This document shows, in pieces, positions 6,597 to 13,190 of a stretch of DNA of 24,991 nt. Position 1 is the first letter of the stretch, and each line of letters starts with the position of its first letter. The position numbers and the translations under genes are program-made. This stretch comes from Flavobacterium psychrophilum. Its GTDB lineage: Bacteria > Bacteroidota > Bacteroidia > Flavobacteriales > Flavobacteriaceae. Location: positions 12,048 to 37,038 of the forward strand of contig DZCQ01000024.1 in the NCBI GenBank assembly GCA_022730285.1, in the 5' to 3' direction. A model generated the notes under the pieces. The model worked only from the letters and a program-made list of their open reading frames with translations, made no database searches and was not told the origin of the DNA.

Positions 6597-7046
6597 ATGA
6601 AAAATATAATTGTACTATTATTATTATTTCCAACAGTACTTTTTTCGCAAAACAAAGAACAACGTATAGAACGAATTAAGGCATTAAAAGTTGCTTATAT
6701 TTCCGAAAAATTAGATTTAACTTCTATCGAAGCAGAAGGTTTTTGGCCTATTTTTAATCAATTTGAAGATAAACAAAACCAACTTCAAAAACAAAAAAAG
6801 CAATTAATAAAGCAATCGAACCCAGAAAATGCAAGTACACTTTCTGAAAAGGAAACCTATCAAATAATTCAAGAAGAAGACAAAATTGATTCTGAAACAC
6901 AAAATAACAAACGAAAACTTGTAAAAGATTTGCAAGGAGTTATTCCTAATCAAAAAATTATTATGCTTAAAAATTTGGAAGTAGAATTTAAGCAAAAACT
7001 ACTCGACCAAATAAAAAATCACAAAGAAAGACGTTTTAAGAGATAA
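6597..7046 (+). CDS. Secreted Spy/CpxP-like periplasmic protein
   Basis: The 149-residue precursor has a clear signal peptide (residues 1-17, ending VLFSQ). The mature part is almost wholly helical and charged: RIERIKALKVAYISEKLDLTS-EAE-FWP-FN-F followed by Lys/Gln-rich helices and a basic end. This resembles the LTxxQ-type periplasmic proteins (Spy, CpxP, CnrX-like), which act as chaperones or as stress or metal sensors next to ECF sigma factors. It is the third gene of the sigma module and is probably cotranscribed with the membrane protein upstream. Its stop codon directly abuts the stop of the convergent ABC transporter gene with no base between. The ligand or stress sensed cannot be told from sequence. 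Confidence 0.75.
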   Translation: MKNIIVLLLLFPTVLFSQNKEQRIERIKALKVAYISEKLDLTSIEAEGFWPIFNQFEDKQNQLQKQKKQLIKQSNPENASTLSEKETYQIIQEEDKIDSETQNNKRKLVKDLQGVIPNQKIIMLKNLEVEFKQKLLDQIKNHKERRFKR

Positions 7047-8810
7047 TTAAACAGCATTCTGCAAATTTAGAGTTGCAAATTGCGATTGGTATAATTTTTT
7101 GTAAAATCCATTTTCAATTTGCAACAATTGTGTGTGTGAGCCTCTCTCCACAACAACGCCTTTGTCTAAGACCAAAATACTCGAAGCATTTATTATTGTT
7201 GCTAGACGATGTGCAATTACAATAGAAGTTCTATTCTTAGTGATAGTTTCGGTTGCTTTTTGTATTAAATCTTCAAGAAACACATCTATAGACGAAGTGG
7301 CCTCGTCTAGAATTAAAATTTTAGGCTTGCTAACATACGCTCTTAAAAAGGCAATTAACTGCCTCTGTCCAGAAGATAGCATATTACCTCTTTCTTTAAC
7401 ATTATAATCGTATCCACCTGGCAAACTCATGATAAAATTGTGTGCACCAATTTCTTGAGCTGCCGCAACAACTTCTTGTCTTGTAATTGAAGCATTATTT
7501 AGCGTAATATTATTGTAAATTGTATCTGCAAATAAAAATACATCTTGTAAAACTACGGCAATTTGAGATCTTAAACTATCTAAATTATAGTCGTTTATGT
7601 TCGTTTTGTCTATATAAATTTCCCCTGAATTAATTTCATAAAATCTGTTTAACAAATTGATAATTGTAGATTTTCCAGCACCAGTAGCTCCAACAATTGC
7701 AATGGTTTCTCCTTCTTTTACCGAAAAATTAATAGATTTAAGCACTAATTCGTTTGGTTTATATCCAAAAACAACGTTTTCAAAATCGATATTTCCTTTA
7801 ATCTCTATATTTTTATCTTCGCCTTTATCCTGAATATGTTCGTCTGTTTCTAGAATATCAAAAACTCTGTTTGCTGCTATCATTCCCATTTGCATTTCGT
7901 TAAACTTATCTGCTATTTGACGCAGTGGTGTAAAAAATATAGATATATACATTGTAAATGCAAACAAATCTCCTTGCTGTGTGAGTGGATCTTTCCCAAG
8001 AATTAACATTGCTCCAATATAAACTATAAAACTGAGTGTTAAGGACGAAATTATATCGGCAATTGGAAAAAAAATGGAATTATACCAAACATTTTTCACC
8101 CAAGCCTTTCTGTGTTTGTCATTTATCTCTTTAAACTTATCTAGTTCGATGGTTTCTCTGGTAAAAAGTTGTACAATTTTCATTCCAGTAACTCGTTCTT
8201 GTACAAAAGTATTCATATTTGCAATTTGGTTTCTAACCTCCTCAAATGCTAGCTGCATTTTTTGCTGAAAAATTCGTGTTACATAAACCAATATTGGCAT
8301 TGCAAATACAATAACTAATGTTAATTTCCAGTTCATAACTAGCATAAAAACAAGTATTACCACCATTTTTAATAAATCGCTTATAATCATAAATAATCCT
8401 TGACTAAATATACGTGCAATAGATTCTATGTCCGAAACTGCACGAGTTACAAGCTTCCCGACGGGTTCGTGGTCAAAATAACTTATTTTAAAACTTGTAA
8501 TATGCTTAAAAAGCTTAATACGGATATCTTTAATAATATCTTGCCCAAGCCAATTTGCTAAATACACAAAATAATACTGCGAAACCACTTCTATAACAAG
8601 AGATGCGGCCATAACTGTCATAAATAAAAAGAAACCATTCGTGTCTTTAGGAACTACATAATCGTCTATAATATTTTTAAGCAAATATGGTCTTAATGCT
8701 GCAAAAATTGCCAGTAGAATTGCCCAAAATATAACACTATAATAACGCTTTTTGTAAGGCTTGGTATAGGTTAAAATTTTTTTAAAAAGTGTAGTATTTA
8801 ATGCTTTCAT
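7047..8810 (-). CDS. ABC exporter half-transporter, MsbA/multidrug type (fused membrane and ATPase domains)
   Basis: The 587 residues contain an N-terminal transmembrane domain (about 1-310, six predicted helices) fused to an ATPase domain. The ATPase shows Walker A GATGAGKS (374-381), Q-loop Gln422, signature LSSGQ (478-482), Walker B ILILDE (498-503) and H-loop His534. The signature is LSSGQ instead of the usual LSGGQ, and otherwise looks active. Such half-transporters work as homodimers or heterodimers in the inner membrane and export lipids, lipid A precursors, drugs or peptides; the substrate is not visible. There is no N-terminal peptidase domain, so it is not a bacteriocin-type exporter. 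It is monocistronic or the last gene of a minus-strand group, with a 170-nt gap upstream, and it ends directly against the Spy-like gene with no room for a dedicated terminator. Confidence 0.93.
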   Translation of the reverse strand: MKALNTTLFKKILTYTKPYKKRYYSVIFWAILLAIFAALRPYLLKNIIDDYVVPKDTNGFFLFMTVMAASLVIEVVSQYYFVYLANWLGQDIIKDIRIKLFKHITSFKISYFDHEPVGKLVTRAVSDIESIARIFSQGLFMIISDLLKMVVILVFMLVMNWKLTLVIVFAMPILVYVTRIFQQKMQLAFEEVRNQIANMNTFVQERVTGMKIVQLFTRETIELDKFKEINDKHRKAWVKNVWYNSIFFPIADIISSLTLSFIVYIGAMLILGKDPLTQQGDLFAFTMYISIFFTPLRQIADKFNEMQMGMIAANRVFDILETDEHIQDKGEDKNIEIKGNIDFENVVFGYKPNELVLKSINFSVKEGETIAIVGATGAGKSTIINLLNRFYEINSGEIYIDKTNINDYNLDSLRSQIAVVLQDVFLFADTIYNNITLNNASITRQEVVAAAQEIGAHNFIMSLPGGYDYNVKERGNMLSSGQRQLIAFLRAYVSKPKILILDEATSSIDVFLEDLIQKATETITKNRTSIVIAHRLATIINASSILVLDKGVVVERGSHTQLLQIENGFYKKLYQSQFATLNLQNAV

Positions 8811-8980
8811 TGTTATTAAGAAAGATATTTTTAATGTTTAGGAAAATACTTCCCTAAAAAGAAAAATTATTTTGTTATGTCAAAATATATTGTGTGAAGA
8901 TACTTTTTTTAATCCGACAAATAACAGAATATGCTGTCTATTTGAAAGAATTTTTCTTAAAAACATCTCTGGTTTTGGAA

Positions 8981-9268
8981 TTATATAATCATTTTTTTTC
9001 TATTTATAAAATAAAAAATTCCTGTAAAAAATCCGAAGGCTATGAAACTAATAGTCCAAAATATTTTTTTCGAATCATTTATTTTGCTTGAATTATTTAC
9101 TTCATAAACTCCAATAAAGGTGTATAATATTGTAAAAAAAATACCTGTAATTATAAAAACAGATGCTGGCAAAGGAATCTCAAAATGAGTTATTTTTAAC
9201 AATGCTCCTATTACAGTGAAAACGAACGAAAAAATAAAAGCAGTGTTAAACGAAATTATCTTAATCAT
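8981..9268 (-). CDS. Small three-helix membrane protein, GldL-like N-terminal motif
   Basis: The start is placed at the ATG at 9266-9268 (MIKIISFN), giving 95 residues. An earlier in-frame ATG at 9310 lies upstream of the predicted transcription start of its own promoter (9300-9307), so it is rejected. The protein is nearly all hydrophobic, with three predicted helices: about 5-22, 34-56 and 66-84, and a short basic end. The segment GALLKITHFEIPLPAS recalls the GA-LKI-H motif between the first two helices of the gliding-motility motor protein GldL and small flavobacterial relatives. It lacks the long cytoplasmic part of GldL, so I do not assign a motility role. It lies between truA and the ABC exporter. 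Confidence 0.6.
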   Translation of the reverse strand: MIKIISFNTAFIFSFVFTVIGALLKITHFEIPLPASVFIITGIFFTILYTFIGVYEVNNSSKINDSKKIFWTISFIAFGFFTGIFYFINRKKMII

Positions 9269-9299
9269 TTTTATAGTAATTAGTTTTACGAAATTTCTA

Positions 9300-9307
9300 C
9301 AAAGGTA
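9300..9307 (-). promoter_or_regulatory. Bacteroidetes -7 box for the small membrane protein gene
   Basis: The minus strand reads TACCTTTG, a perfect -7 box, just past the truA stop. Initiation near 9294 gives a leader of about 26 nt and fixes the downstream ATG (9268) as the start. No -33 TTTG was recognised. Confidence 0.5.
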
Positions 9308-9316
9308 CAATATTAA

Positions 9317-10087
9317 TTATTTGCTTAAAAAATTCTGACAATATATCTTGTTCGTAAAATATGGATACTGAATATCTGTGAGAAATAAACCTTGAGCAGG
9401 AACAGAAAAGCCAGCTTTTTCTCTGTCTTTATTTTCTATTATTTGTATAAAATCTTGCAAGGTTAGTTTGTGCAATCCTACATTAATAAGTGTTCCTACA
9501 ATTGCTCGAACCATATTTCTTAAAAATCTATCGGCTGTTATTGTAAACATAATTTCTGAGTTGGTTGTTATCCAAAATGCTTCCGTAATTTGACAATTAT
9601 AGGTGTTTACATCTGTATTTGTTTTAGAAAAACACTTAAAATTGGTATGTTTTAATAATTCGTTTGCGGCAATGTTCATTGCATCTAAATCTAATTTTTT
9701 TGCAAAATGCCAGGTCAAATCATTTGTAAAAACGTTTTTAAAATTAGAAATATGGTAATTATACGTTCTTGAAGTTGCATCAAAACGGGCATGTGCGGTA
9801 TTATGAATTAGGAAAATATGAAATACAACAATGTCTTTTGGTAAAAATGAATTAGCTTTATGTGTTATTTTAGGGCAATCTATTTCTGTATCACAATCAA
9901 AATGCCCATACATTTGCGAGGCATGCACACCAGCATCGGTACGTCCTGCTCCTGTAATGCTGATATCTTCTTGTAACAAGGTCGAAAAAACAGCATTTAA
10001 AACTCCTTGTACACTAGTAGCATTCGGTTGTATTTGCCATCCGTGATAGTTTTTGCCATTGTATGCAAATTGAATAAAATATCGCAA
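9317..10087 (-). CDS. truA: tRNA pseudouridine(38-40) synthase TruA
   Basis: The 256-residue protein begins with RYFIQFAYNGKNYHGWQ-QPN, typical of TruA, and has the catalytic motif GAGRTDAGVHA (46-56) with nucleophile Asp51. Further family signatures are the C-terminal-half FLRNMVRAIVGTLINVG and the preceding FTITADRF. It converts U38, U39 and U40 in the anticodon arm of tRNAs to pseudouridine. No ATG lies at the conserved N-terminus: the frame upstream reads FNIIKRYI without a Met, so TTG at 10085-10087 is the best start. It follows maf by 32 nt on the same strand and is probably cotranscribed with it. Confidence 0.95.
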   Translation of the reverse strand: MRYFIQFAYNGKNYHGWQIQPNATSVQGVLNAVFSTLLQEDISITGAGRTDAGVHASQMYGHFDCDTEIDCPKITHKANSFLPKDIVVFHIFLIHNTAHARFDATSRTYNYHISNFKNVFTNDLTWHFAKKLDLDAMNIAANELLKHTNFKCFSKTNTDVNTYNCQITEAFWITTNSEIMFTITADRFLRNMVRAIVGTLINVGLHKLTLQDFIQIIENKDREKAGFSVPAQGLFLTDIQYPYFTNKIYCQNFLSK

Positions 10088-10119
10088 AATATATCGTTTT
10101 ATAATAATGTTAAAAAAAA

Positions 10120-10707
10120 TTACAATTCTAAATTCAACAGGTATTGAAAAATTTTTTCGGTTGGAAAACCGACTACATTAGTATAAGAACCCTTTATAGA
10201 TTCTATCCCTACAAGCCCTATCCATTCTTGTATTCCGTAACTTCCTGCCTTATCGAAAGGTTTATAATTATCTAGATAATATGCAATTATTGTATCGGAT
10301 AGATTTGCAAAAGTAACTTCTGTAACATCGTTAATTATTGTGGTTTTTGTTTTTGTTTTAAAACACACAGAAGTAATTACTTCGTGCGTTTTTCCTGATA
10401 ACTCTTGCAACATTAAGAAGGCATCTTGGTAGTTTTTAGGTTTTCCTAATGCCTTGTTGTGCAACCAAACCAAAGTATCACTAGTTATTAGTAATTCATT
10501 TTCGTGTAATTCATTATCAAAAGAAGATGCTTTTAGATTTGCTAAATAATCTGTAATTTCGAGATGTTTTAAATTATCAGGATATAGTTCTTCTACTTCT
10601 TTTAATTTAATTACAAAATCTAAATCTAATTTTTTTAAAAATTCTTGTCTACGAGGAGATCCTGAAGCGAGTATAATTTTTGTGTTTTCAAATTTTTTAT
10701 GTAACAT
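10120..10707 (-). CDS. maf: Maf family nucleoside triphosphate pyrophosphatase (dTTP/UTP type)
   Basis: The 195 residues match the Maf/YhdE house-cleaning pyrophosphatases. Near the N-terminus is ILASGSPRRQEFLKKL (12-27) with the phosphate-binding SGSPRR, then KASSF (59-63), the catalytic TSDTLV segment with Asp77, ALGKP (86-90), and a late KAGSYGIQ segment. These enzymes hydrolyse non-canonical or excess nucleotides such as dTTP, UTP or m5UTP to monophosphates. Its ATG overlaps the end of the upstream UbiA-family gene by 11 nt, which argues for translational coupling. The pairing of Maf with a prenyltransferase is a genomic habit in flavobacteria as I recall, without known biochemical link. 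Confidence 0.93.
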   Translation of the reverse strand: MLHKKFENTKIILASGSPRRQEFLKKLDLDFVIKLKEVEELYPDNLKHLEITDYLANLKASSFDNELHENELLITSDTLVWLHNKALGKPKNYQDAFLMLQELSGKTHEVITSVCFKTKTKTTIINDVTEVTFANLSDTIIAYYLDNYKPFDKAGSYGIQEWIGLVGIESIKGSYTNVVGFPTEKIFQYLLNLEL

Positions 10708-11620
10708 TATATTGCATATTAAATCCTATTACGGCAATTGCCAAAATTCCGAAAAGGATAATTATTTTTAATAAAAAACTTAATTTTTTAAAGTCGTTGC
10801 TAGTCGTTGCTGTAAAAATTTTAGCACTAAAATAAAATAGTGGTGCAAGAATTAACAGAAAAATATAAAAAGTAGCCCATTGCAACTCGAAAAGATAAAA
10901 ATACACATAATAAATAATGGTAACTATGGGTATGATACTCAAAAATGCAACTATCTTAGTAGTATTTGCAATACCTATAGCCACTGGTAAAGTTTGTATA
11001 TTGGTACTTTTGTCGCCTGTATAATCTTCAATATCTTTAACAATTTCTCGAATAAAATTTAAAATAAACGCTATAATAGAAAAATCTACCAATACGGATA
11101 ATACTGTGGTCATGTTTTTTTGGTTAAATGTATCTGTTGCAGGAATAATCATGAAAATTCCTACAATTAAAATACTGTACGACAGCATTGCAGCAATTAC
11201 AAGGTTGCCAACAATCATTATTTGTTTTAAACTAGTTGCATAAATATATAATAATGCTGCTGGAATTATAAAAAAAAGTAAAAAACTTGGACGCAAAATT
11301 ACATTAGAAAGATAAAATCCAATGCTCACACCCATAAGAGTCAGTGCTACATACATGTTGTATGCTACATTTTCGGAAATAAATTTACCTACTACTACTT
11401 TGTCCGGTTTGTTAATCAAATCGGTTTCTGTATCAAAAATGTTATTTATAATATAGCCACCAGCTGCTATACAAATGGTAGAAAACACTAATAAATAAAA
11501 TTGCCATATTGCTAATGCAAGTTCTATATTTTGCAATTTTAGAAAACCAGAAAGTAAGATGATTTGCATTAAAGCAATCAAAATCAAATTTTTATATCGA
11601 ACCAATTGTAAATAGTACAT
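10697..11620 (-). CDS. UbiA-family prenyltransferase (integral membrane)
   Basis: The 307-residue protein is highly hydrophobic with about eight or nine helices and both Asp-rich motifs of the UbiA family: NNIFDTETD (59-67, with Asn60, Asp63, Asp67) and KDIEDYTGD (195-203, with Asp196, Asp199, Asp203). These bind Mg-diphosphate of a polyprenyl donor. The second motif and overall plan resemble the geranylgeranylglycerol-phosphate geranylgeranyltransferase-like group often annotated in Bacteroidetes; the acceptor (quinone precursor, glycerol phosphate, haem or another) cannot be read from sequence. MenA or UbiA itself would be other readings. It is first in a minus-strand group with maf and truA and has a -7 box 20 nt upstream of its ATG. 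Confidence 0.88.
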   Translation of the reverse strand: MYYLQLVRYKNLILIALMQIILLSGFLKLQNIELALAIWQFYLLVFSTICIAAGGYIINNIFDTETDLINKPDKVVVGKFISENVAYNMYVALTLMGVSIGFYLSNVILRPSFLLFFIIPAALLYIYATSLKQIMIVGNLVIAAMLSYSILIVGIFMIIPATDTFNQKNMTTVLSVLVDFSIIAFILNFIREIVKDIEDYTGDKSTNIQTLPVAIGIANTTKIVAFLSIIPIVTIIYYVYFYLFELQWATFYIFLLILAPLFYFSAKIFTATTSNDFKKLSFLLKIIILFGILAIAVIGFNMQYNVT

Positions 11621-11639
11621 AGCTAAAATTTAGAAAAAG

Positions 11640-11647
11640 CAAAGGTA
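11640..11647 (-). promoter_or_regulatory. Bacteroidetes -7 box for the UbiA-maf-truA group
   Basis: The minus strand reads TACCTTTG, a perfect -7 box about 20 nt ahead of the UbiA-family ATG. No -33 TTTG stands at the expected distance. Confidence 0.55.
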
Positions 11648-11725
11648 GTTTAAATGTGAAAAAATTACTAATTTATAAAACTAAAAAATAGTAGTGATTT
11701 AGATTCTAAATTCCACAATTTTTAG

Positions 11726-11733
11726 TATTTTTG
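11726..11733 (+). promoter_or_regulatory. Bacteroidetes -7 box for the RidA gene
   Basis: TATTTTTG matches TAnnTTTG 19 nt before the ATG at 11753. It is divergent from the box at 11640-11647; the AT-rich stretch between them holds no gene. Confidence 0.5.
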
Positions 11734-11752
11734 GGGTTATACAAAAAATGAA

Positions 11753-12136
11753 ATGAAAAAAATACTATTCACAAAAAATGCTCCTGCTCCAATTGGTCCA
11801 TATAATCAAGCAGTTTTAGTAGGAAGCATGCTTTATACTTCTGGTCAAATTGCAATAAATCCAAATACTGGAAATTTAGTTACAGCTACAATTGAAGACG
11901 AAACTTTGCAAGTAATGCATAACTTAGACGCAATTTTGCAAGAAGCTTCCATGACTTTTGAAAATGTTATAAAATGTACTATTTATATTTCGGACATGAA
12001 TAATTTTGCAAAAATAAACCAAGTATATGGTAGTTTTTTTAACGAAGAAACTGCTCCTGCAAGAGAAACAGTTCAAGTTGCTTGTTTGCCTAAGAATGTA
12101 AATATAGAAATTTCGTTAATTGCTTTAAAATCTTAG
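11753..12136 (+). CDS. ridA: RidA family reactive enamine/imine deaminase
   Basis: The 127 residues are the standard RidA length and sequence: N-terminal APAPIGPYNQAV, central LYTSGQIAINP, and C-terminal APARETVQVACLPKNVNIEISLIA. The last holds Arg104 and Glu119, equivalent to the substrate-binding Arg and a conserved Glu of E. coli RidA. The enzyme is a cytosolic trimer that hydrolyses 2-aminoacrylate and 2-aminocrotonate, unstable products of PLP-dependent serine/threonine dehydratases, protecting other PLP enzymes including IlvE. A threonine dehydratase gene (ilvA) lies about 3 kb away, so the two are linked in function though not in one operon. It is transcribed alone and convergent with the methyltransferase gene. 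Confidence 0.95.
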   Translation: MKKILFTKNAPAPIGPYNQAVLVGSMLYTSGQIAINPNTGNLVTATIEDETLQVMHNLDAILQEASMTFENVIKCTIYISDMNNFAKINQVYGSFFNEETAPARETVQVACLPKNVNIEISLIALKS

Positions 12137-12179
12137 ATAAAGACCTCTGGTTTAAAGAAAAATAGATTTAAATAGAAAT

Positions 12180-12770
12180 TTATTTTTTTTGAAACTCTAC
12201 AAATAATTCGGTGTTAGCACGAGCTGGTATCGAATTTTTTGCGATTTCTATCATTTTTATTTCAAAGTCTTGCTGAAATAATTGTTGGTATTCTTCGATA
12301 TTCCCTCCAAATGGTGGTCCAGACTCAAAGGTTCTGTTAAATAAAAGCCCTGCTAAAATTCCGTTTGGAGCTAATAGTTCCTTCATTTTTTTAACATAAG
12401 CACTTCTTAAATTAGGATTTAACGCACAAAAAAAGGTTTGTTCTATAATTAAATTATACTGCCCGTTGTGCTGAAAAAAATCGCCTTGTACAATTTTAAT
12501 TGCTGTTGTATTTGCAAATTTCACACACAACACTTCTAGAACTGTTGGTGCAATATCAATTATTGTAATATTAGTAAATCCTTGTGTTACTAAATATTCT
12601 GCTTCGTATGAATTGCCACAACCAGGAATTAGTATCGAGCAATTTTTATTGTTTAAGGTGTCTATATACTCTTTTATTACAGGAGAAACCTTTCCTAAAT
12701 CCCAACCTGTTGCTTTGTTTTTATATTGATTTTCCCAATAATTTTGATCTAAAACTTTAGGATTATTCAT
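12180..12770 (-). CDS. TPMT-like SAM-dependent methyltransferase
   Basis: The 196 residues begin with the family pattern NYWENQYKNKATGWDLGKVSP (10-30), typical of thiopurine methyltransferase-like and plant halide/thiol methyltransferase-like proteins. This is followed by SAM motif I ILIPGCGNSYEAEYL (46-60), an acidic ID after strand 2, QGDFF, and the late segment GPPFGG (about 151-156) seen in this family. The likely substrate is a small thiol, halide, selenium or tellurium species, making a volatile methylated product; which one is not visible. Its ATG overlaps the end of the DUF202 gene by 8 nt, so the two are translationally coupled. The two-gene unit lies behind a CRP-like palindrome. 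Confidence 0.85.
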   Translation of the reverse strand: MNNPKVLDQNYWENQYKNKATGWDLGKVSPVIKEYIDTLNNKNCSILIPGCGNSYEAEYLVTQGFTNITIIDIAPTVLEVLCVKFANTTAIKIVQGDFFQHNGQYNLIIEQTFFCALNPNLRSAYVKKMKELLAPNGILAGLLFNRTFESGPPFGGNIEEYQQLFQQDFEIKMIEIAKNSIPARANTELFVEFQKK

Positions 12771-13068
12771 AATATTCTAATTGATATTCTCCAACATGTT
12801 TTTTGTTATCTGCTACTAATTTTTCATTCTTAAAATAATTAATTATCCCTAAAACTAAAATAGCAAATGAAATAGAGAACAAAATTATTTCCATAACAAA
12901 GCTATTTTGTAGCCTAAGCAAATTTTTTAAACTAAGCCCTGCAATTAAAAAATACATAGAAGTTCTTAAAAAAGCCAAAAAGGTAGCTTGATTAGAAAGT
13001 ACTGTACGTTGCAAAGCTAATTTTTCTCGCAGAATTAAATCTTTATTTTTATTATTTATAGTATTCAT
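12763..13068 (-). CDS. DUF202 (YidH-like) small membrane protein
   Basis: The 101-residue protein has a polar N-terminus, then LALQRTVLSNQATFLAFLRTSMYFLIAG (about 17-44), which is the DUF202 signature (L--ERT-LA--RT). Two transmembrane helices follow or overlap it (about 29-48 and 57-78), then a charged tail of about 20 residues. DUF202 proteins are small inner-membrane proteins of unknown function; some occur with the VTC-type SPX proteins or as YidH/YidG pairs. Here it is first in a two-gene unit with a methyltransferase and overlaps it by 8 nt. Confidence 0.8.
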   Translation of the reverse strand: MNTINNKNKDLILREKLALQRTVLSNQATFLAFLRTSMYFLIAGLSLKNLLRLQNSFVMEIILFSISFAILVLGIINYFKNEKLVADNKKHVGEYQLEYYE

Positions 13069-13118
13069 AATTGCTATTTAATATTAGCTGTAAATGTATT
13101 TTTTGCTACATTCTTAAC

Positions 13119-13136
13119 GTGTGACATTTGTCACTT
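13119..13136. promoter_or_regulatory. CRP/FNR-like operator upstream of the DUF202-methyltransferase unit
   Basis: The core GTGACATTTGTCAC (13121-13134) is a perfect 6-bp palindrome around TT. With the flanking T it reads TGTGA-N6-TCACT, one base from the E. coli CRP consensus TGTGA-N6-TCACA. The only -7-like box before the DUF202 gene is TACATTTA (13098-13091, minus strand, one mismatch). That predicts initiation near 13086, placing the palindrome centre at about -41.5, the class II activator position. No -33 element is seen, which fits an activator-dependent promoter. The factor is unknown. Confidence 0.45.
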
Positions 13137-13190
13137 TAACAAAGAATTTATAATAAGTTTAACTTTATTAAAACCTTTAAAGGAAATTGT

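Noticed and set aside
8894..9091. A 65-codon plus-strand frame starting with GTG in the gap upstream of the ABC exporter
   Set aside because: More than half of it is antisense to the small membrane protein gene, the start is weak, and the product has no recognisable pattern.
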